Shown: positions 18,233 to 28,057, numbered from the stretch's first letter. The stretch is 42,130 bases of DNA from an uncultured Clostridia bacterium (GCA_947176265.1 CAMWQA010000007.1:1-42130); one strand, 5' to 3'. Notes: a model not told the origin generated them from the letters alone. Made by a program: numbers and translations.

Positions 18233-21200
18233 ATGAATTTTGACGAACTACTTCAACTTAATAATCTTGACGACGACCTATCCGGCTTGTACAGCGCAGT
18301 GCAAGACGGCAGGGACGTTATGGTCTTTTCCGCAGGCGAAGGCGAAAAGATACATATCTCTTCGCATTTGGGTAAATTCGTTTTGTTCGTCGCAAAGGAC
18401 GCGTTTAGGGCGACTACGCTTTTAAACCGTCTAAAAGATTATTTCGGAGAGCGGGTTGCCTATCTGCCCGCCAACGAAGAACTTCTTTTGCACCGCGCTA
18501 CGTATCGTAAGAGCATACTTTCGCAGCGCATAGACGCGCTTTATAAATTGGCAAGCGGAAAGCTTGACTGTCTCGTCGTTTCGCCGCAGACGCTTACGCA
18601 ATATCTTCCGACGAAACAGGCTGTCAAAGACAGCGTCCTCAAAATCAAAAGGGGCGATTCTCTCGACATGTACGACCTCATTGACAGGCTTGCGCTTATG
18701 GGATACACCCGCGAAGAAGGAGTGGAAGAAAAGAGTACTTTCAGCGTTGCGGGCGACATTATAAGGATATTTCCGCCTCACAGAGACTTGCCGATACGTA
18801 TAAGCTTTTTTGACGACGAAGTGGAGAATATCAAAGAGTTTGCTCCCGATACTCTTATGAGCGTAAGAGAGATAGACGAAGTCAATCTTATGCCCGACAA
18901 CGATTTGTTATTGCCGTATAAGGTAATTGAAGGCGGACTTGACAGAGCAAGGCGTATTATTGACAAACTTCCGTCTGACGTTGCTCAAAAGGTAGAAAGC
19001 ATATATTCCAGTCTTTGCGTATCGTCCGTATGCACTCAAAAGATGCAATGGCTTTTGCCTTTCGTCAAAGACAAGATGCACACCGTATTTGATTATCTTG
19101 ACGAAAACTGCGTCGTCGTGTTTGACGAGCCTAGCGGAACTTTGGAGCAATTAGAGCTTTACGTCAAAGAACATTTGGGACGAGTCAAACAGCTTTCGCT
19201 AACCGGCGAAGTGCTGAAAGAACATTCTAAATCGCTTATGAGCGTGGACGAAACGCTTGCGAAATTACGAGCGCGCCAAAAGGTGGGATTCAATTATCTC
19301 ACGGCTACCAACGCGATTTTTTCTCCCGAAGAAGTATTCAATATATCGTGCAAGACTTTGAGCAATTACACCGTGCATTACGACGCGCTTCTCAACGATT
19401 TGCGCGCATTTGACAAGTGGGGCTATACCACGCTTATTTGCATGGGCGACGAAGTGTCGGCAAAGACCTTGAGAGACAATCTCATATCAGAAGATATAGG
19501 TTGTTCCGTCGTCGAAGATATAAAAGACAGGCGGGCGGGTATATTCATACTTTCTAGGGAAATATCCAAGGGCTTTTTATATACCAAAGCCAAAGTAGCC
19601 GTCATAGGCAGAGAGGATATATCGCGAGTCAAGACGCAGCGAAAGAAAGACGAAAAGGCCACGCAAGTATTTACTATCCCCAAGGTAGGAGATTACGTCG
19701 TTCACGAAGTGCACGGCATAGGCAAGTGCCTGGGCACGAAATACGTCACGACGGGCAACATATCCGACGAATATATTGTCATCGAGTACAGAAATCACGA
19801 GATACTCTACGTCCCCACTGACAAACTCGACAGGTTGAGCAGATACACCGGCAGCGATAGAGAACCCAAACTTTCTCTTATCGGCGGAAAGGATTTTGAC
19901 AAGATTAAACAAAGCGTCAAAGCCTCCGTCAAGGAAATGGCGGTCAACTTGCTAGAGCTGTATTCTCAAAGGCAGAGCAAGCAAGGCTATAAGTACGCCG
20001 AGGACGACTATCTCCAGAAGGAGTTTGAAGACGCGTTTGAGTATACTCCTACAGACGACCAGGTCAAAGCCGTTCAGGATATAAAATCCGATATGCAAAG
20101 GGGCGTTATTATGGACAGGCTTCTTTGCGGAGACGTGGGATACGGCAAGACGGAAGTTGCGCTTCGGGCGATATTCAAGACGATTTGTCACAACAAGCAA
20201 GCCGTGATACTCTGTCCCACGACGATACTTGCGCGTCAGCATTACAACACGGCAAAACAAAGGTTCAAGGATTTTGGTATCAACGTCGAATTGATAAGCC
20301 GTCTGCAGTCGACGAGAGAAGTCGACGAGGCGCTGGGCAGACTTGCGATTGGCAAATCGCTTATTGCGGTAGGCACGCACAGAATGCTGTCGCAAGACGT
20401 ACATTTTCACGATCTTGGTTTAATCGTACTTGACGAAGAACAACGCTTTGGAGTCGAGCATAAGGAAAAACTCAAGTTGCTCAAAAACAATGTCAACGTG
20501 CTTACTATGTCGGCTACGCCCATACCGCGCACTCTCAATATGGCAATGACGGGCATCAGAGATATAAGCGTACTCGAGACTCCGCCGTCCAACAGATTGC
20601 CGGTGCAGACTTACGTATGCGAATTGAGCGACGCTTTGATAACCGACGCCGTCAACAGAGAACTTGCCAGAGGCGGACAGGTGTTTATACTTTATAACAG
20701 AGTAAAAGGTATAGAGAATTTTGCAAAAAGGGTATCGGTTTTAGCGCCTGAAGCGAAAGTCGATTACGCGCACGGACAGATGAGCGCAGAACAGCTTGAA
20801 GACAAGATAGGCAGGTTTTACGCAAAAGAATACGACGTCCTTGTCAGCACGACGATAATTGAGAACGGTATTGACATACCCGACGCCAACACGCTTATCG
20901 TGTGCGAAGCCAACAGATTGGGACTTTCGCAAATGTATCAATTGCGAGGCAGAGTGGGCAGAAGCAATCGCATAGCCTACACCTATTTCACTGTCAAACC
21001 CGACGACGTTTTGACAACCGACGCGTACAAGAGACTGTCAGCTATATTGGATTATACGGAACTGGGAAGCGGATTTAAGATAGCCATGCGCGACTTGGAG
21101 ATAAGAGGCGCGGGCAATATTCTCGGCAAAGAACAGCACGGGCATATCGAAAAGGTAGGCTACGATATGTATTGCAAGTTACTTCGCGAGGCTGTCGACG

Positions 21201-21679
21201 AATTGCAAGGCGTAAGCGCAAAGCAATCGCAGGACGTCAAGATCAACCATTCGTTCGGCGCTTATATCGACAAAGAATACGTTGCGGACGAGGATATGCG
21301 TATGCGACTGTACCGCAAGACTCTCGATTTGACTTGCGAGGAAGAACTCGACAAACTCAAAAAGGGCGTGGAAGAGAGCTACGGCGCAATTCCTACGTGT
21401 TGCAATCGGCTTTTTGAGTTGGGACTTATCCGCAATCTTGCCAAGAGCATAGGTATCAAGCAGATAGATATTTCGCAAAAGACCGCGCACATGATATTTG
21501 CCGACGGCGAATGTTTTAAGGACAAAGACGTCATGCTTGCCGTACAGGATATGCAAAACGAGGTAAATCTCACTTACGAAGAGTGTCCCAAGTTGCAATT
21601 TGAGTGCAAATTCCGTCCAATTGACGAAAAACTTGACAAGTTTAAAAAATTTTTGCTCAAATGCGGGAAAAGTTTTTGA
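18233..21679 (+). CDS. mfd: Transcription-repair coupling factor
   Basis: CarD-like VGDYVVHEVHGIGK; helicase GDVGYGKTEVA, DEEQRFGV, MSATPIPRTL, QLRGRVGRS. Confidence 0.97.
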   Translation: MNFDELLQLNNLDDDLSGLYSAVQDGRDVMVFSAGEGEKIHISSHLGKFVLFVAKDAFRATTLLNRLKDYFGERVAYLPANEELLLHRATYRKSILSQRIDALYKLASGKLDCLVVSPQTLTQYLPTKQAVKDSVLKIKRGDSLDMYDLIDRLALMGYTREEGVEEKSTFSVAGDIIRIFPPHRDLPIRISFFDDEVENIKEFAPDTLMSVREIDEVNLMPDNDLLLPYKVIEGGLDRARRIIDKLPSDVAQKVESIYSSLCVSSVCTQKMQWLLPFVKDKMHTVFDYLDENCVVVFDEPSGTLEQLELYVKEHLGRVKQLSLTGEVLKEHSKSLMSVDETLAKLRARQKVGFNYLTATNAIFSPEEVFNISCKTLSNYTVHYDALLNDLRAFDKWGYTTLICMGDEVSAKTLRDNLISEDIGCSVVEDIKDRRAGIFILSREISKGFLYTKAKVAVIGREDISRVKTQRKKDEKATQVFTIPKVGDYVVHEVHGIGKCLGTKYVTTGNISDEYIVIEYRNHEILYVPTDKLDRLSRYTGSDREPKLSLIGGKDFDKIKQSVKASVKEMAVNLLELYSQRQSKQGYKYAEDDYLQKEFEDAFEYTPTDDQVKAVQDIKSDMQRGVIMDRLLCGDVGYGKTEVALRAIFKTICHNKQAVILCPTTILARQHYNTAKQRFKDFGINVELISRLQSTREVDEALGRLAIGKSLIAVGTHRMLSQDVHFHDLGLIVLDEEQRFGVEHKEKLKLLKNNVNVLTMSATPIPRTLNMAMTGIRDISVLETPPSNRLPVQTYVCELSDALITDAVNRELARGGQVFILYNRVKGIENFAKRVSVLAPEAKVDYAHGQMSAEQLEDKIGRFYAKEYDVLVSTTIIENGIDIPDANTLIVCEANRLGLSQMYQLRGRVGRSNRIAYTYFTVKPDDVLTTDAYKRLSAILDYTELGSGFKIAMRDLEIRGAGNILGKEQHGHIEKVGYDMYCKLLREAVDELQGVSAKQSQDVKINHSFGAYIDKEYVADEDMRMRLYRKTLDLTCEEELDKLKKGVEESYGAIPTCCNRLFELGLIRNLAKSIGIKQIDISQKTAHMIFADGECFKDKDVMLAVQDMQNEVNLTYEECPKLQFECKFRPIDEKLDKFKKFLLKCGKSF

Positions 21680-21790
21680 TAAAAAGTTTACAAGTACGCA
21701 TTGGTTGTGTATAATAGATTATGCGTAATATTTTATTTTATTATATATTATGCCTATAAATAACAATACACCTAGAAAAAGGAGTAGTAT

Positions 21791-24052
21791 ATGAAGAAGA
21801 AAATCGTTGCATTAATTCTCATGGTGGCGCTTATATCGACGTTTTTCGTCGGTTGTTCGCTTTTTGAGACGGATGCCAACAGAGACTATCATCAGGTCAT
21901 TGCCAACGTAAGCTATAAGACAAACAGCGGCACGTTGACGGCAGTGGTGTATAAGGGCGAAGTAAAGACTCAAGTCAACAGATACGCGGCGTATATTCAA
22001 TACGGCTGGACTGAGGATGATTTAGTAGAGTATGCTTACAACAACGTTGCAAGACAAAAGTTGTTGCTTTTGTACGCTCAAGAATATTTGTATGTCAATA
22101 AGCTCGTTCCGGACGGCTTTGGATACGACACCCTCGGCGCATGGAATAATTTCAAGAACAAAGACGTAAAGAATCACGTGCAAGCTTATTCCAAGTTTTT
22201 GACGGTTGACGAATTGAGATATTGTATTGAGAGCGTCAACAAGCAATTCGACGAGAGCTGGAAAGACCTCGTTGAGGAGAGAGAAAAAGAATCGGCTAAA
22301 AACGACGGCAACTCCGACGGCGAGACTGCAAGCGGAGAGGAAGAAGAGGAAGTTAAGAATAGCGACCTTTTGGAAGCTCGCGAACAAAAGGACAGAACTG
22401 CGGACGACGACGATGACGACGAGTACGAGCTCAACGAGTCTATCAAGACGGAAAAAGATATCGTCAAGTATTTTGCGGACAAGTACGACGTGGCTATGGA
22501 TGAAGACAAACTTTCTTCAACTTATTTCTTCAACTACGTCACTTCTTTGATCAAGAAAGAGAACAACGACAAGGTTAAAATTATGAGAGCGGCTTTGAAC
22601 GAGTTGAAAAAGAATATCGAAAATCAATATATGGATTACGAATATTTCCTCGTTCAACAGATGCAAACCAGAATTATCACGAAGTTTACCGACCACATCG
22701 GAACTTTGCCGGAAATTACTAAAAAAGTAACCAATAAATATAAGGGCAGATACGACGGTCTTGTATTTGACGCAATCAATTCTTACAACGACAAAGACAA
22801 CTCGGCTTACAATACTGCAGTGGGCAACAAGACTTTTGCTTACGTTGCGCCAACTAGCAAGAACTATTTGCAAGTAAAGAGCATTTTGCTTTCCTTTACC
22901 GACGAGCAAAAGAGCGCAATCTCGTCTCGCGCAGAGCAATACGGTTACGTTGACGGCGTAGCGAAGATTTTGCGTAACGCTTACGCAACGGGTATCGTAC
23001 CGAAAGAATACGAGGAATGGGCGCTCGACGTATACGCAGACTTGGGTATAAAGGTCAACGTATCCAATCCCGATTACGACGCTGACGAGGACAAACTTGT
23101 CGACGCGTATACCGACGCTTCAATCAAGGACAAAGAAGGCGTATACGCAAATCCGTCCGTTGATTTTATGACGGTTCTTGCCGCAATGGCAAACGATATT
23201 CAAGCAAAAGTTGACAAAGCCGTTAAATGGGCGACCGACAACAGCATGAGCGACGTTGAGAAGTATCTTGTAAAACAATACGCATCTCAAGAAGCTTTCA
23301 ACGATTGGATTAATCTCGTCAATGACGACGGCGGTATGGTATCGACAGACGTTTATGCAGTTACTCCGGAGGGCGAAAGCACCACTTACGTTGAAGAGTA
23401 CACCGTGCTTGCAAGAGCTTTGACAGACGCGGGAGTTGGAGCAACCGCGCTCAAGGATTACGATACGACCAATTCTAGCGAAGGCAATATAGATTACAAG
23501 GGTACTACCGAAATCCTCAAAGGCGGCAACGGCGCATATACGCTTTATAAGCAGAATATGACGACGTCGGTAGGAGAATATAAGGACGATCTCAGCGCAG
23601 ACGTATACACGTTGGTTACGGCAAGCGGAGCAAAGATTTCCTTCATCGTCAACGAATTCGGTATTCACGTCGTAATGGTAGCAAGTATGCCTGTTGACGA
23701 GAACTTGGGCAGCGTAAGCGAGCAAGTCAAGCCGGACGCCGCAGACGAAACCAAAGACAAGACTTTCTATGTTAAGAACGACGATTACCTCTATGAGTAC
23801 TCCGTAAAGGTTGAGTACGTAAAAGAAAAGGACGAAGACGGCAACGAGACTGAGACGGAAGAAATCGAGTCCATTAAAGTCGAGAGCAAGACTATTAAAG
23901 AATATCTTGAAGAGGCGCTCAAAGACGAACTCAGCGGCGACGTCAGGACGTTGCAACAGCTCAACTTGTTTGGCGACGACACTCATATCAGCAAGGTTGA
24001 CAAGGTGTATAAGCAAGTCGTTAAGGAAGTTAAAGACGCATTGAAAGGTTAA
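21791..24052 (+). CDS. Lipoprotein, possible SurA/PrsA-like foldase
   Basis: Lipobox FVGCS; position after mfd; FGIHVVMVASMP near the C-terminus; acidic low-complexity insert. Confidence 0.55.
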   Translation: MKKKIVALILMVALISTFFVGCSLFETDANRDYHQVIANVSYKTNSGTLTAVVYKGEVKTQVNRYAAYIQYGWTEDDLVEYAYNNVARQKLLLLYAQEYLYVNKLVPDGFGYDTLGAWNNFKNKDVKNHVQAYSKFLTVDELRYCIESVNKQFDESWKDLVEEREKESAKNDGNSDGETASGEEEEEVKNSDLLEAREQKDRTADDDDDDEYELNESIKTEKDIVKYFADKYDVAMDEDKLSSTYFFNYVTSLIKKENNDKVKIMRAALNELKKNIENQYMDYEYFLVQQMQTRIITKFTDHIGTLPEITKKVTNKYKGRYDGLVFDAINSYNDKDNSAYNTAVGNKTFAYVAPTSKNYLQVKSILLSFTDEQKSAISSRAEQYGYVDGVAKILRNAYATGIVPKEYEEWALDVYADLGIKVNVSNPDYDADEDKLVDAYTDASIKDKEGVYANPSVDFMTVLAAMANDIQAKVDKAVKWATDNSMSDVEKYLVKQYASQEAFNDWINLVNDDGGMVSTDVYAVTPEGESTTYVEEYTVLARALTDAGVGATALKDYDTTNSSEGNIDYKGTTEILKGGNGAYTLYKQNMTTSVGEYKDDLSADVYTLVTASGAKISFIVNEFGIHVVMVASMPVDENLGSVSEQVKPDAADETKDKTFYVKNDDYLYEYSVKVEYVKEKDEDGNETETEEIESIKVESKTIKEYLEEALKDELSGDVRTLQQLNLFGDDTHISKVDKVYKQVVKEVKDALKG

Positions 24053-24074
24053 AATCAACAAAAATAAAAGACAG

Positions 24075-24101
24075 AGGACGCAATTTAATTGCGTCCTTTT
24101 C
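24075..24101 (+). terminator. Terminator
   Basis: AGGACGCAATT-ta-ATTGCGTCCTTTTC. Confidence 0.85.
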
Positions 24102-24153
24102 ATTATATATAATATAATATCAATATAATATATAGATATAGTTGGAGTATGAT

Positions 24154-25248
24154 ATGAACTACGGCAAATTTAAGTTGGATTACGAATTGACCGATTACGG
24201 CAAGTTGCTCTTTGATTTTGACGGCAATTTAAACGGTATGGAGATGTCTCCGCAAAGACGCAAGGCAATGTTGAGTAATCCCGCATTTTATTTTATGGTT
24301 GCTCCGGTATTCGTGATGGTCATTTGGTTTATAGCAAGTCTTATAGCTAATTCAATCAAGTTGGGATTTTTGCCGGCTGTTGGCTTGCATATAAGCGGAT
24401 TTTTTACAATGTTTGTCATGAGCTTAATACTGCTTTTGTCGGCATTCGGCGGTTGGGGCAAGTTTATGCGTCTGGCAAGCAGGGGCAAGGTTACCGGTAT
24501 AAAAGAATTCAACGCCAGCGAAAGGGAAAAAGAAGAGATTTTAAGAAGTAAGCGAAGCAGTATTCAGATCTATGAAGAGTGGTTGGTAATTACCAATTGC
24601 GGATGGACGGAAGTATATGATTTGAGTATGCTTGAAAAGGTTAAGTTGGAAAGCAACGATGAAAAAAATAAAAGTTATCTGATAAGTTTTATTGCGACGA
24701 CAGGCGAAAAGGCTTACTCGGCTGTCAATATTCCTCGCGAAGCAACGTTGATTATTCAACTTAAGAAGATATTCAAAGATAAGTTGGATATTCGCAACAG
24801 AGTCGTAAAAAAGCGCGCAATTGAGCCTATAAACAAACCGATAGGTACGTTGATAGGTTTGACTTTCTTCGTTTTGATATTCATACTCGCAGGCGTTGGC
24901 GTAATACTTATGCATTATTATATCGAGCCGTCTATTCCCGTTTTCTTGGGCGCGTTCTTTATCGTCGGCGGTTGCATAGCGTTGTGCGGAGTATACGACT
25001 TTATACCCGCGCTTAAAGACGTGCTTGTTCCTATATTGTTTGGTTCGGTATTTATATTTTTCCCAATTTGTTTGGTTCAGTTGATAGTCAAACAGAGCGA
25101 CGCAGGACTTACTATTAAGCAAATGTTTGGAATTTTCAATCCAATAAGCGCGGCGGCGCTCTTTTTCTGTTGGTTGGGGTTAATACTTATATATGTCGGC
25201 ATAAAGAATATAATAGATTATATTCGTTATAGAGATAAGAATAAATAA
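24154..25248 (+). CDS. Hypothetical multi-TM membrane protein
   Basis: Several hydrophobic segments (VAPVFVMVIWFIASLIA, LIGLTFFVLIFILAGVGVIL, ...). Confidence 0.7.
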   Translation: MNYGKFKLDYELTDYGKLLFDFDGNLNGMEMSPQRRKAMLSNPAFYFMVAPVFVMVIWFIASLIANSIKLGFLPAVGLHISGFFTMFVMSLILLLSAFGGWGKFMRLASRGKVTGIKEFNASEREKEEILRSKRSSIQIYEEWLVITNCGWTEVYDLSMLEKVKLESNDEKNKSYLISFIATTGEKAYSAVNIPREATLIIQLKKIFKDKLDIRNRVVKKRAIEPINKPIGTLIGLTFFVLIFILAGVGVILMHYYIEPSIPVFLGAFFIVGGCIALCGVYDFIPALKDVLVPILFGSVFIFFPICLVQLIVKQSDAGLTIKQMFGIFNPISAAALFFCWLGLILIYVGIKNIIDYIRYRDKNK

Positions 25249-25263
25249 TTTAAAGAGGTAATT

Positions 25264-25797
25264 ATGGACTGCGGAGAAAAGACCAAAAAGCAAAATTTGA
25301 TTTACAAGGGCAGAATACTTGAGTTGTACAATGACGAAGTTAGGCTTGCCGACGGTAGCGACTCTCACAGAGAATACGTTCATCACAATGGCGGCAGTAG
25401 CGTACTTGCGGTGGACGGAGAAGGCTTTGTATACCTCGTAGAACAGTTTAGATATCCCTATAGAGAAATGATTTTGGAGATACCTGCGGGCAAGTTGGAG
25501 ATTGGCGAGAGCGCGTACGACTGCGCAATGAGAGAACTCAAAGAAGAAGTGGGGCTTACCGCCGACAGTTTGATTGACCTTGGATTGATATATCCGACTC
25601 CCGCTTACACCGACGAGCCATTGCATATCTTTCTTGCCACGTCGTTTACCGTGGGCGAAAACAAACCCGACGAGCACGAACTTATCAACGTCAAGAAGAT
25701 CAAGTTTGAAGACGCTTTGCGTATGGTAGAATCCAATGAGATTAAAGACGCAAAGACCGTTACTGCCATATTGCGATATGCGGTAATGAAGAAATAG
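25264..25797 (+). CDS. NUDIX hydrolase (ADP-ribose pyrophosphatase-like)
   Basis: Nudix box GKLEIGESAYDCAMRELKEEVGL. Confidence 0.93.
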   Translation: MDCGEKTKKQNLIYKGRILELYNDEVRLADGSDSHREYVHHNGGSSVLAVDGEGFVYLVEQFRYPYREMILEIPAGKLEIGESAYDCAMRELKEEVGLTADSLIDLGLIYPTPAYTDEPLHIFLATSFTVGENKPDEHELINVKKIKFEDALRMVESNEIKDAKTVTAILRYAVMKK

Positions 25798-25820
25798 TAG
25801 AGTAACGGTTTTTAATCTGT

Positions 25821-25902
25821 GTCATTTCGACCAAAGCGAAGCGACGTGGAGAAATCTCAAACTTACTGCCACCCTGAGCGGAGCGGAGTCGAACGGGTCT
25901 CT
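25821..25902. repeat. Two adjacent dispersed motif copies
   Basis: GTCATTTCGACCAAAGCGAAGCGACGTGGAGAAATCTC and TGCCACCCTGAGCGGAGCGGAGTCGAACGGGTCTC. Confidence 0.75.
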
Positions 25903-25934
25903 GAATAAAAATACATATTAAAAAGTATGAGTAT

Positions 25935-26055
25935 AAGGCTTACAAGTGGGTTTGCATTAGTACTACCATATTTTTTAGTGAGAGTATTATAAAAGTCGAA
26001 AGTATCAAAACCAAAAACTATGAGTGTACTTAATGCAAATCCCACTTTGCGCCTT
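25935..26055. repeat. ~121-bp imperfect inverted repeat (non-CGTAC apex)
   Basis: AAGGCttacAAGTGGGtTTGCATTaGTACtacCATA vs rc AAGGCgcaAAGTGGGatTTGCATTaaGTACactCATA. Confidence 0.8.
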
Positions 26056-26195
26056 ACACACGCCGTCCAAAGGTTGCAGATAGTTTTACTAAACGATACG
26101 CCACACTGAACGTAAGTCGAACACTATGACTTGCGTTCTTTTCTTATATAAAAAAGCAGGAAATTTGTGTTTCCTACTTTCTATTTCTTCGCTAC

Positions 26196-26438
26196 TTAAA
26201 TATTTAAGTTTTCTTCATCAAATAAAGGGCTGTCTAAAAACTCGCTAACAGTCATACCAAATCCACTTGCTATTAAAATAGTAGTTGAAAGCAAATTATC
26301 CATAACTGTTTCGTGTATTATATTTTTTAAGGTGGAATGCGGTATTCCGCTTTCCATAGCAAGTTTATATCTTGTAATTTTCTTTTCTTCTAGCAGTTCT
26401 TGAATTCTCAACGCTAATGCGTGATTAACATTATTCAT
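26196..26438 (-). CDS. XRE HTH regulator (80 aa)
   Basis: IQELLEEKKITRYKLAMESGIPHSTLKNII; GGAAGG SD before ATG 26438. Confidence 0.85.
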   Translation of the reverse strand: MNNVNHALALRIQELLEEKKITRYKLAMESGIPHSTLKNIIHETVMDNLLSTTILIASGFGMTVSEFLDSPLFDEENLNI

Positions 26439-26573
26439 AAGTTGCCTTCCTATATTATTATCTACAACCATAATTTTATTATTAATTTTTGCTCCTAGAA
26501 TGAATATTTTGTTATTAGATATTACTATCAAAACAAAACGACAGATCCCTTACGGCTTCTTGGCTTTTTTATG

Positions 26574-26897
26574 CTACTTCAAATTCTTCATTAAATCTAC
26601 AACTCGGGCTTTGTTTTCAGAACTTAAAACCTTGTATATTTCAAATAATTCTTTTGCTTCCTTGTAGCTAGCAATATCATCAAAGAAAAATTCTTCTGGA
26701 GAGGAACCGCAAACTTGAATTGCATCAAGCAAAACTTCCGATGGCATAGCCAAATCGCCATTGTCAAACTTGGCTATATAAGCTTTAGATTTTCCAATTC
26801 GTCCAGACAATTCTCTTGCTGACAAACCTGCTCTTGCTCTAATGATACCTAACCTATCAATCAAAAACTTTCTTGCTGGTGTAACACTTTTATTCAT
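26574..26897 (-). CDS. XRE HTH regulator (107 aa)
   Basis: RLGIIRARAGLSARELSGRIGKSKAYIAKFDNGDL. Confidence 0.85.
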   Translation of the reverse strand: MNKSVTPARKFLIDRLGIIRARAGLSARELSGRIGKSKAYIAKFDNGDLAMPSEVLLDAIQVCGSSPEEFFFDDIASYKEAKELFEIYKVLSSENKARVVDLMKNLK

Positions 26898-26944
26898 AAT
26901 AACCCTCCATTAGAACCATTGTAAGATAGTATTTTGCGACGAGT

Positions 26945-27034
26945 GCCTACTATTTATGGTAAAAGTCGATTGTAATTCAGCATAAATATGATATAATAAC
27001 CATATATACTCAATTTATACCATTGAGAGTAGGC
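26945..27034. promoter_or_regulatory. Inverted operator pair flanking a promoter
   Basis: GCCTACTATTTATGGTA (26945-26961) and inverted TACCATTGAGAGTAGGC (27018-27034); TTGTAA-16-TATAAT between them. Confidence 0.5.
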
Positions 27035-27109
27035 ATAAGAAATAAAAAGCAAAATGAACTACGCAAAAAATGGAGTTATTGCGCTCATAGATATTTGCAA
27101 GGGGGATAA

Positions 27110-27262
27110 ATGAAAAAGTATATATTAAAGTTTATATTAGTCGGAGTATCGTTCTATGTTATGATACTTATAGTTGGATTTTGTTGCATATATGCAGCGC
27201 AAGGCGATGATACATGGAATTATCTTAAAGATTTTTGGGAATGGTACAAAACTTTGTTTTAA
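27110..27262 (+). CDS. 50-aa single-TM microprotein
   Basis: MKKYILKFILVGVSFYVMILIVGFCCIYAAQGDDTWNYLKDFWEWYKTLF; GGGGG upstream; below the ORF-track cutoff. Confidence 0.55.
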   Translation: MKKYILKFILVGVSFYVMILIVGFCCIYAAQGDDTWNYLKDFWEWYKTLF

Positions 27263-27287
27263 TAAGGCGCTAAAATTCGATTAAATA

Positions 27288-27494
27288 TTAAACTTCACTT
27301 ACACCTAAAAGATAATCTGTAGTAACTTCAAAAAATTTGGCAAGAGTAATGATAGCTTGCGCATTGGGCATTCGTGTATTATTTTCCCAACTGCTAATTG
27401 CGCTTGCAGTAAGTTTTGTCGCTTTTGCAAGTTGCACTTGCGTAAGATTTTTTTCTTTACGCAACTCTTTTAATCTCTTTACAAATTCATTCAT
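27288..27494 (-). CDS. XRE HTH regulator (68 aa)
   Basis: LKELRKEKNLTQVQLAKATKLTASAISSWENN. Confidence 0.9.
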   Translation of the reverse strand: MNEFVKRLKELRKEKNLTQVQLAKATKLTASAISSWENNTRMPNAQAIITLAKFFEVTTDYLLGVSEV

Positions 27495-27534
27495 ATCATA
27501 ATTATTACACAAAAGTAGAATATATAACCAAAAC

Positions 27535-27584
27535 TCTACTATTGTAGAGAAATATTTGACAATTCTACTATAGTAGAGTATAAT
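27535..27584 (+). promoter_or_regulatory. Promoter with palindromic operators
   Basis: TTGACA (27556-27561)-17 nt-TATAAT (27579-27584); spacer holds TCTACTATAGTAGA; second site TCTACTATTGTAGA at 27535-27548. Confidence 0.8.
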
Positions 27585-27616
27585 AGAGAAAAATACACTA
27601 AAATAGGAGCAAAAAT

Positions 27617-27895
27617 ATGTTTAAGTCACAGATTATACAATTATATCGCGGATATGACATCGACAAAGCGCTTATTAACAAAGAGCATAAAGAAGAGAAT
27701 GAAAATTTAGAAAGAATTCGAAAAGCAGTATTAGAGAAGATTGGAAGAAACGCCCAACTAAAGGATTTATTTCTCAAATTTGAGAAATTACTATGCGAGC
27801 TTGATTTCGCCGAAGTTGAAGACGTATATAAAGAAGGATTTGTGATGGGCGCGCGATTGGCATTGGAAATCTGCGGAGTGCAGTGCGAAGAATAG
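27617..27895 (+). CDS. Small hypothetical protein (DUF6809-like)
   Basis: C-terminal GFVMGARLALEICG; good SD/promoter; family call tentative. Confidence 0.6.
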   Translation: MFKSQIIQLYRGYDIDKALINKEHKEENENLERIRKAVLEKIGRNAQLKDLFLKFEKLLCELDFAEVEDVYKEGFVMGARLALEICGVQCEE

Positions 27896-27918
27896 AGATT
27901 TAATAAAATATCCTTAAC

Positions 27919-28029
27919 TAAAATGAGTACACAGACAAGTGTACTCATTTTAATATAACTGTCGCAGAGCGACAATATAACTATTGCATAGCAATAATAT
28001 AACTGCGTGCAAGGCAAGCAATATAACCA
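27919..28029. repeat. AATATAACT-linked hairpin array, locus 3
   Basis: AAAATGAGTACACagacaaGTGTACTCATTTT, GTCGCagaGCGAC, ATTGCataGCAAT, TGCGTGCaagGCAAGCA joined by aatataact. Confidence 0.88.
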
Positions 28030-28057
28030 AAAAAGGAAGGCGTTTGCCTTCCTTTTT
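28028..28057 (-). terminator. Bidirectional-type terminator
   Basis: AAAAAAGGAAGGC-gttt-GCCTTCCTTTTT. Confidence 0.85.

Noticed and set aside
23120-24103. 327-aa minus-strand ORF antisense to the lipoprotein gene
   Set aside because: Hydrophobic, antisense codon artefact; ends over the terminator.
25863-26045. 60-aa minus-strand ORF
   Set aside because: Falls within repeat sequence (dispersed motif and inverted repeat); no SD.
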